From: Amoeboaphelidium protococcarum
Lineage: Eukaryota; Aphelidiomycota; Aphelidea
Length of the DNA stretch: 64,000 nt
Direction of reading: 5' to 3'
NCBI GenBank assembly: GCA_023515745.1
Contig: JALECJ010000255.1
Coordinates: 1,994,001 to 2,058,000 of the forward strand
Part shown: positions 58,325 through 64,000 of the stretch, one piece after another
How the letters are laid out: every line of letters begins with the position of its first letter
Position numbering within the stretch: position 1 is the first letter of the stretch
Made by a program: the position numbers and the translations under genes
Notes under the pieces: generated by a model
The model's database searches: none
The model's input: the letters and a program-made list of their open reading frames with translations, nothing else
Told to the model about the DNA's origin: nothing

Positions 58325-61129
58325 TCAAACCATGTTGTAATTAGAGTGGAAAGACGCGTGAGAATCTCGAGAGCTTCTTCCCTCAAGCTAACCGGGAGTG
58401 CTCAATCTTGACCCCGCGTTGATAGGTGATGTATCGTTATCCTGGAATTAGGATGATCGCATAGAAGAGAACTAGTCACTTCTCCAAGACAGATAATCAT
58501 CGCCATCTTGAATACCATCCATAAAACTGTCACAATCCGAGCCATCTTCTCCTTGCATTTGATAGTGAGACGGATCAATGCGCAAATCTTTATAATACCA
58601 AGATTTCAATTGAGTTCTCTCCTTGGCCAGACGGATCTAATCATCATGCAGCCTCTTCTTATACGCTCTGTAAGCAAACACATAGACAGTCATCAGAGCG
58701 CAATATAAGCCAACAGTGATGAATACCACAAATATGATCAGAGTCTTACCATTAGGAGAGAAACGCTCGCTATTAGACATTGGACGCATCAGCTCAGAGG
58801 AGAAGACGTTCGGATTAATGGATCGCGTGACTTGACCTTTATACAACGTGCTATTCCTGTCATTAATAAGTGCTCTGACAGCATCAGCGATAGCCATAGC
58901 ATCTTGACTATCATCAGCAGGACTAATGGTAAACTGCACAGCTGTAACTTACAAAACCTGAGCCACATTCAATACTTCGACATTAGATGTGGAAATGTTA
59001 AACTAAGAAAGAGAATTAACCAAATCATCTTTAAAGCTCTTCTCAAAACTAGCACGCTCTGGACCTGAAGGATTGGAGCAGACATCACCACACTTGAGCT
59101 TGAATGCTATTACAAGGAGTGGAAGATCAGGCGATTTACTCAAAGCCATTCCATCGTATCCTTCACTACTTGGTAGCAGATTTCTTACTCTTTCTCCTTA
59201 CTCAGTGGACTCTGGCAAGGCATCCATTTAATCCATACTCTCAAAAGCTTTCTGCTAATAAGCTGCAGCGTTACCATCAACTTGAAGCCCAGGTCTACCC
59301 TTTTAGATAAGACCATTATTAGGCTGTGCAGCTGCTTACTCAACCACTTGCTTATTCTCAGGTGCAGAAAAGAAGGCATCCCTCTTATTGTCATCAACCT
59401 TTGCGGGCATTATAGCAGAATACTGTGCTGGATAATTCTACACTTCAGGACTTATAATGTCATCCGACTTCTACGTCGTGTCACTTGCGTTACCTGAAGC
59501 AGACTTATCTTGTACATCACTAGAAGTAGGGACGGCAACACCGTTACTGAACGAATACTCATATTCAACAGAGGAGTCTTCAGGCTACCATGCAGTCGCA
59601 TTGCTCCTCCTAGTACCATTGGTAGGCTAAGTTGCATTCAATGGAGACACTACATCTTTAGTATTATTACCAGCATTGATCAGAGAAGAAGTCAGATTAG
59701 TTGACTAATTAAATTGATTATCGTCTTCAAATTACATGGCAGATTGATTATTGAACGCAGGACCTGTGGAGTTGATATCCGAAGCATTAGAGAAACTCTA
59801 CCCTCTCGCGTCATCCCTATCCGATAAAGTTGCATTATCACGCAGTGTCAAATTATCGTCCAGTGATGACGGCGTATTAGAGAATCGATTGCCAGCATCT
59901 TCTGCAGATTATGAAGGAGTCTGAGTCGGCTATACACGGGCGTCAGTGGCAGTCTACTGCTAACTAGCACCGATCTGAGATCTGGCACTAGCATTCTAAT
60001 CAGAATTTTGACTTGTCCTTTATTATTCGCTCGGAATATTAGAACGCTCAGGGAAGGCAGTCTGAATCTACTACACTGTCTAAGAGGGCCTTTGCGTTTA
60101 TTATGACGCACCAGGATTACCAGCATTGATACTACTTGCCACAGAAGGCACAGTATTGGACGGTAAAGGATTTCTAGTAACACTTTGAACTTGACCAATT
60201 GGCGTCCTTGACTGCATTTCTTGAGCACTTACTGCTCCTGGTGACTAAGCAGCAGCAGCAGTCCGGGAAGCAGGTGATGGAGACGGATTAGACGCGACCG
60301 GTGATATCGAAGGGGCAGACGAACGCGCTGGAGCCGGTGTTGGCTAAATTGCAGACGGAGAAGGTGAGGGCGAAGGTGAAGGCTCAGATGGAGGAGTTTA
60401 TGCAGATGGAGGGGATTATGCAGATGGAGTAGGTGTTTGACGCACCTGAGAAGCCGCAGGAGTTATAGGTCTCGCTGTGCCACTTCTAACTCTAGCACTC
60501 CTTCTTGGAGTCTGCACTGCACTATCAGAGTCGGGTGGACTACTTGGATTTGTACGTTAAGGTCCAGGATTCGACGCCGCAGGATTCTACTATTCATTCA
60601 CTACAGGCGGTTAAGGTGGAGGTGGAGTAGCAGGTACTGGAGGTAGAACTGCAGCCGGAGGTTGAGCTTACCATGTCTGCGGAGGAGGTGCAATCGGAGC
60701 GGGAGAAGGAGCTTACCATGTCTGTGGAGGAGGTGCAATCGGTGCCGGAGGTTGAGGTTACGCTCTTTGAGGAGGAGATCCACCACCTGCAGCAGCCCCA
60801 CCCTTTATTCCAGCTTCTAGCGCGTCTCCTAACAATTCCTTACTTCGCTGGCTTCCATCCATTACAATCATTGGCTTGCCGTTAATCATTTACATTCCAG
60901 AAGTAGCTGCCTGCTGTTCTTACGACTATTAGGATGACTATTAAAATGATGATTGTGATGACTATTACTATTACTATTACGATGACGATGAAGTTTACTC
61001 CTGTTGCTCTTACATAGCTTGAAATTTCTTTTCGCGTAATCGTAACAGGCCATTCACTCTTAAATCGACAAATATACTTCCAAGTATCAGCACCAGTATA
61101 AAGTGCAATCGTTATTAAAATATCCTCAT
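58325..61129 (-). CDS. mucin-like type I membrane protein with SEA-like domain
   Basis: A 934-residue single-exon frame, ATG 61129 to TGA 58325; standard code cuts it into many pieces. The signal peptide is MRIFQQRLHFILVLILGSIF. Then come Gln/Ser-rich, Pro-rich (two copies of PAPIAPPPQTW) and Ser/Thr/Asn-rich spacers with many NxS/T sites, about 550 residues. A folded ectodomain near residues 650-790 (CGDVCSNPSG, FEKSFKDDLVNSLSQFNIS, AVQFTISPADD) resembles a SEA or similar membrane-proximal module. The TM helix is TLIIFVVFITVGLYCALMTV, followed by a 130-residue cytoplasmic tail. Likely a cell-surface adhesin or sensor; no orthologue is recognised. Plus-strand frames at 60437-60885 are shadows. 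Confidence 0.8.
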
Positions 61130-61883
61130 TGTATCTTACTATCAATGATCTTCAAATATATATATTCACACACGCACACAGCGACGAAGATTGATACAAT
61201 AATGGTGTTATTATTACTATGGAAATAACAGTGGGATTAGTTATACACAAACAAATTGAATCTTATTGATTGATACTACAATACTTTGAATGAAGAGTGC
61301 AAGTGACCATAGTACAGAGCTCTGTGCATCAAAGTTGGCCAAGCACTGACTGGTTGTGCTCTAGAGCACCAGCTCTGATTGGTTTGACTCAATCACAACT
61401 AAATTAAATTTAGATTGTAACACTTAATCGTACAAAGTCTTTGCAGAAGATATTAAATCCTTAGGTCATAGTGTGAGTTATAGTAAATGAGCAAATTAAC
61501 AATCAGTCCACTCAAGCTGTATAGATACCGCGTGTAATCTGGGTGGAATCGCGTGCTCAATTTTACGATAACTCAATCATTGTGATTTAATCAGACAAAC
61601 CTTTGAGCTGATTGTTTCAAGCTTTGACGCGCTATGAGTGGACACCACGTGAGCACTTCAGTGGTTAGAAGAGCGTTAACGTTTTATCGCGCACCTCACT
61701 GGCGGTCGAACTCGCGCTCTCTTTCCCTCTCACAGCACAGAGCGCCCTTTCGGATTCTAGCCGTTCGTAGTTAGTTGTTAATCGATTCGCGCTTTCTTTT
61801 GGTCGCCTTCTCGTAATAGCCGTTGACACCTTTTTCGACTATAATCTATATAACAACTAAAGTAATACTCATCAAACTTCATA
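61130..61883. other. intergenic, 754 bp; aldolase promoter
   Basis: No gene. The 200 bp before the aldolase ATG is CG-rich for this genome, with TCGCGC, CTCGCGCTCTCTTTCCCTCT and GATTCGCGCTTTC at 61684-61800, pyrimidine tracts, and AT-rich TATATAACAACTAAAG near 61847. This is compatible with a strong constitutive promoter. Confidence 0.4.
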
Positions 61884-63174
61884 ATGGCAGGAACTTCAAT
61901 TAAGGACGCATCGATCACTTATACTTCTGGACTGGCTCCACATACGCCAAAGTTGAGCGAGGAGCGTGTACAAGAGCTGTACAAGAACGCACAAGCAATT
62001 GTGGCTGCCGGTAAAGGTATCCTCGCTGCAGACGAAAGTACCGGAACTATTGGCAAGCGCTTTCAGCCAATCTCTGTGGAGAACAATGAAGAGAATAGAC
62101 GCCGCTATCGTGAGCTGTTGTTCACTGCTGATCCTAAAGGTAAATTTTATATACATAATACATATGTGCTTATATTTTAACTTCGACTTCTTGTCAAGTT
62201 GTGTGTTTGTGTGTGTAGAGTTGAGTCAATATTTGGGTGGCGTCATCTTCTTTGAGGAGACTTTGTACTAAAAGACCAAGGATGGTCGTAGATTTGTTGA
62301 TGTCATTTGCGATGCTGGTATTCTAGTTGGTATCAAGGTTGACAAGGGTGTCGTGCATCTGCCTGGTACTGATAATGAAACTACCACTCAAGGTTTGGAC
62401 GGTCTGGGTGAGCGCTGTGCCAAGTACTACTAGGATGGCGCGAGATTTGCAAAGTGGCGTAGTGTGCTCAAGATTGACACCAAGACTGGATGTCCATCGC
62501 AGCTGTCCATTGATGAGAATGCTGAGGTGCTGGCTCGTTATGCTGCCATCTGTCAGGCTAATGGTTTAGTGCCTATTGTTGAGCCTGAGATTCTGATGGA
62601 TGGTGATCATGACTTGGAAGTTGCTGTGAGAGTTGCCACCCGTGTGCTGTCTGCAGTCTACTATCGCCTGCATGTGAACAATGTGTATTTGGAGGGCACT
62701 CTGCTGAAGCCGAACATGGTATGTCCTGGTGTGGATTTTAAGGGTAAGGTTAGTAGTGCTGATGTTGCTGTGGCCACTGCTGCTGTACTGAGACGCTGTG
62801 TGCCATCTTCAGTTGGCGGTGTTACGTTTCTGAGTGGTGGTTAGAGTGAGCAAGAGGCTACTCAGAATTTGAACGATATCAACGTTGCAGCTGCTGTTCC
62901 ATCTCCAACTTCCACCAATGGTTAGAAGCAGGGAAGTTGTTTTGTGAAGAAGCCTTGGGCATTGACTTTCTCTTACGGACGTGCTCTATAAGCTTCGGTG
63001 TTGAAGGCTTGGCAGGGCAAGGAGGAGAATGTGAAGGAGGCTCAGCGCATTCTATTGGTTAGAGCCAAGGCTAATAGCCTGGCTGCTCTGGGTCAGTATG
63101 AAGCTTCCAAGCATGAGGCAGGTATGGCTGGTGCTGGTTCAGAAAGCTTGCACGTCAAAGATTACAAGTATTGA
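61884..63174 (+). CDS. ALDO: fructose-bisphosphate aldolase, class I
   Basis: Exons 61884-62139 and 62219-63174 with a 79-nt intron, 403 residues. Motifs: [78 protein letters not shown] and [10 protein letters not shown], whose Lys at about 249 is the Schiff-base residue. FLSGGQSEQEAT and [11 protein letters not shown] follow. The Gln in SGGQSE, universal in the family, is TAG (62842-62844); Gln in YQDG is TAG and in LYQK is TAA. This gene alone shows the altered code. Length is about 40 longer than usual, from a Ser/Thr/Gln insert near residue 310. Glycolysis, cytosol. Confidence 0.97.
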
Positions 63175-63392
63175 TCTTGAGTCGTTTTGCATGATCATGT
63201 AAGTGATAATTGGCATTTATACAGTGGAAGGGCATTTATGAATTTGGAGATTAAAAATATAACCTATGATAATGCACTTTTTTTGAATATCTTAGTCTTT
63301 TTTAAATTGCTTCACGGTAACCGGATTTGGTTATTATATCTCGCAGCATGAAAAGTTTTATATTGCTTGCGTCCCACCTTTTTATCATTGAT

Positions 63393-64000
63393 TCACTCTT
63401 CCTGCAAAGAAGCATTGGCGAGACAAGTAGGCAATTCTACAGCAGCGTCAACTGCACTAGAAGAACACTACGGATCGACAAGTTATACAAAGACAATTAG
63501 ACGGATATCAACTATTCGGCAGTTATTTGTATCCAGTGAAATAGTTGTTGGTGCAACCGTGGCAGTAAATGGGCCAAAAGTCAATTGCACATCAATTATT
63601 GTGGCGAGCCTGCAATCAGTCCCAACGAGTCCAAAGTCATGAACATCCTTCAACAACTGTCGTCTTTCAGTCTCATTATCTAACACTTTGCCATCAATTT
63701 CGCTTTGTGGTAAACGTCTCAAAATGAAATCTTCAGCTAGCATTAAATCTAAGCGCGACACCCTATGCCCTTCCTGAACTTCGCACTTTCTCCCCAATTT
63801 CCATTTCTCATACTTGCGGGACAATGCATCCGCTATTACATTCTAATGCCTAGAGATATGTATCACATCAAAGTCAAATTGCAGAAGAAAATCTAACCAT
63901 CGTTCCCACATTGGAATTGTATGCTTCTACGTAAGCAGAAACTTTCGCGCAATGTAGTCATTATATACCGTGAACTTGCCACCCTTAAGGAGCAGCTCAA
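63393..64000 (-). mobile_element. Ty3/gypsy-type retrotransposon pol fragment (RNase H end)
   Basis: A minus frame enters from the right edge and ends at TGA 63393-63395; 202 codons are visible. LKGGKFTVYNDYIARKFLLT, PMWERWLDFLLQFDFDVIHI and NVIADALSRKYEKW are the classical end of the reverse transcriptase/RNase H module (D-x-K..RWxxxLxxFDF..NxxADxLSR). After it come about 110 codons (SRLDLMLAEDFILRRLPQSE, LLKDVHDFGLVGTDCRLATI) that could lead to the HHCC zinc part, but no integrase zinc motif appears before the stop. Truncated, or the element's frame continues elsewhere. The upstream bulk of the element is outside the window. Confidence 0.8.

Noticed and set aside
60437-60885. Arg/Ser- and Glu-rich plus frames
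   Set aside because: Reverse complement of the Pro-rich repeats of the mucin-like gene; composition artefact.
1-64000. TGA as a sense codon throughout (table 4 or 10 type)
   Set aside because: TGA closes nearly every identified family at the expected C-terminus, and no conserved Trp or Cys column is TGA.
1-64000. tRNA, rRNA, CRISPR or bacterial features
   Set aside because: No cloverleaf, rRNA block, spaced repeat array or ribosome binding sites were seen; a tRNA scan by eye is not exhaustive.

Overview
This window is nuclear DNA of a eukaryote that does not use the standard genetic code. Read with TAA and TAG as glutamine and TGA as the only stop (NCBI table 6 type), it resolves from many short broken frames into about 37 long coding regions. 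Nearly all complete genes end in TGA, and in-frame TAG/TAA falls at conserved Gln positions, for example in class I aldolase near 62841 and in SMG1, MSH1 and NMD3. Two near-identical FAS1 genes carry CAG in one copy where the other has TAA or TAG. Introns are few, short (22 to 79 nt) and GT-AG, usually with a TGTAG acceptor. The composition is AT-rich and there are no bacterial operons.

Lineage: table 6 is best known from ciliates, but SMG1, yeast-type mitochondrial MSH1, YPP1/TTC7, an RTC3-like SBDS protein, TMEM135, acireductone dioxygenase and MCB-like AACGCG promoter motifs fit an opisthokont, probably holomycotan, better. From memory, and unverified, an aphelid such as Amoeboaphelidium is a candidate. 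Ciliates and other table 6 lineages are not excluded.

Layout. 1-4.5 kb: 3' end of a DDHD phospholipase, a small type I membrane protein, and two unidentified multi-exon genes. 4.5-15.4 kb: Gln-rich protein, SNM1/PSO2 nuclease, GGTase-I beta, SMG1 kinase, and a 612-bp TIR element that supplies SMG1's stop codon. 15.8-25.4 kb: dual-specificity phosphatase, HExxH protein, acireductone dioxygenase, secreted protein, CUL1, WSS1 and a SUN protein. 25.8-32.4 kb: accessory region with an unresolved gene, a tandem duplication (FAS1 gene plus coiled-coil gene, second gene truncated in copy 1), a transposase relic and decayed or intron-rich frames. 32.4-44 kb: acidic Gln-rich protein, SET protein, TMEM135, RING-PHD protein, TRM44, coiled-coil protein, secreted protein and Myb-like protein. 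44-50.8 kb: six minus-strand genes in a row (exonuclease, SBDS-like, U2A', HIG1, small membrane protein, TTC7/YPP1). 50.9-64 kb: SEC22-like longin protein, MSH1, clathrin light chain, NMD3, mucin-like membrane protein, aldolase, and the edge of a Ty3/gypsy-type pol gene.

Most genes are unrelated housekeeping functions: DNA repair, RNA surveillance and splicing, ribosome export, ubiquitin ligation, trafficking, glycolysis. The accessory content consists of secreted or surface proteins (FAS1 pair, 18205-19425, 42007-42699, 58325-61129) and mobile-element debris. Gene ends below are read directly from the frames. Splice sites are inferred from GT-AG signals and restored reading frame.
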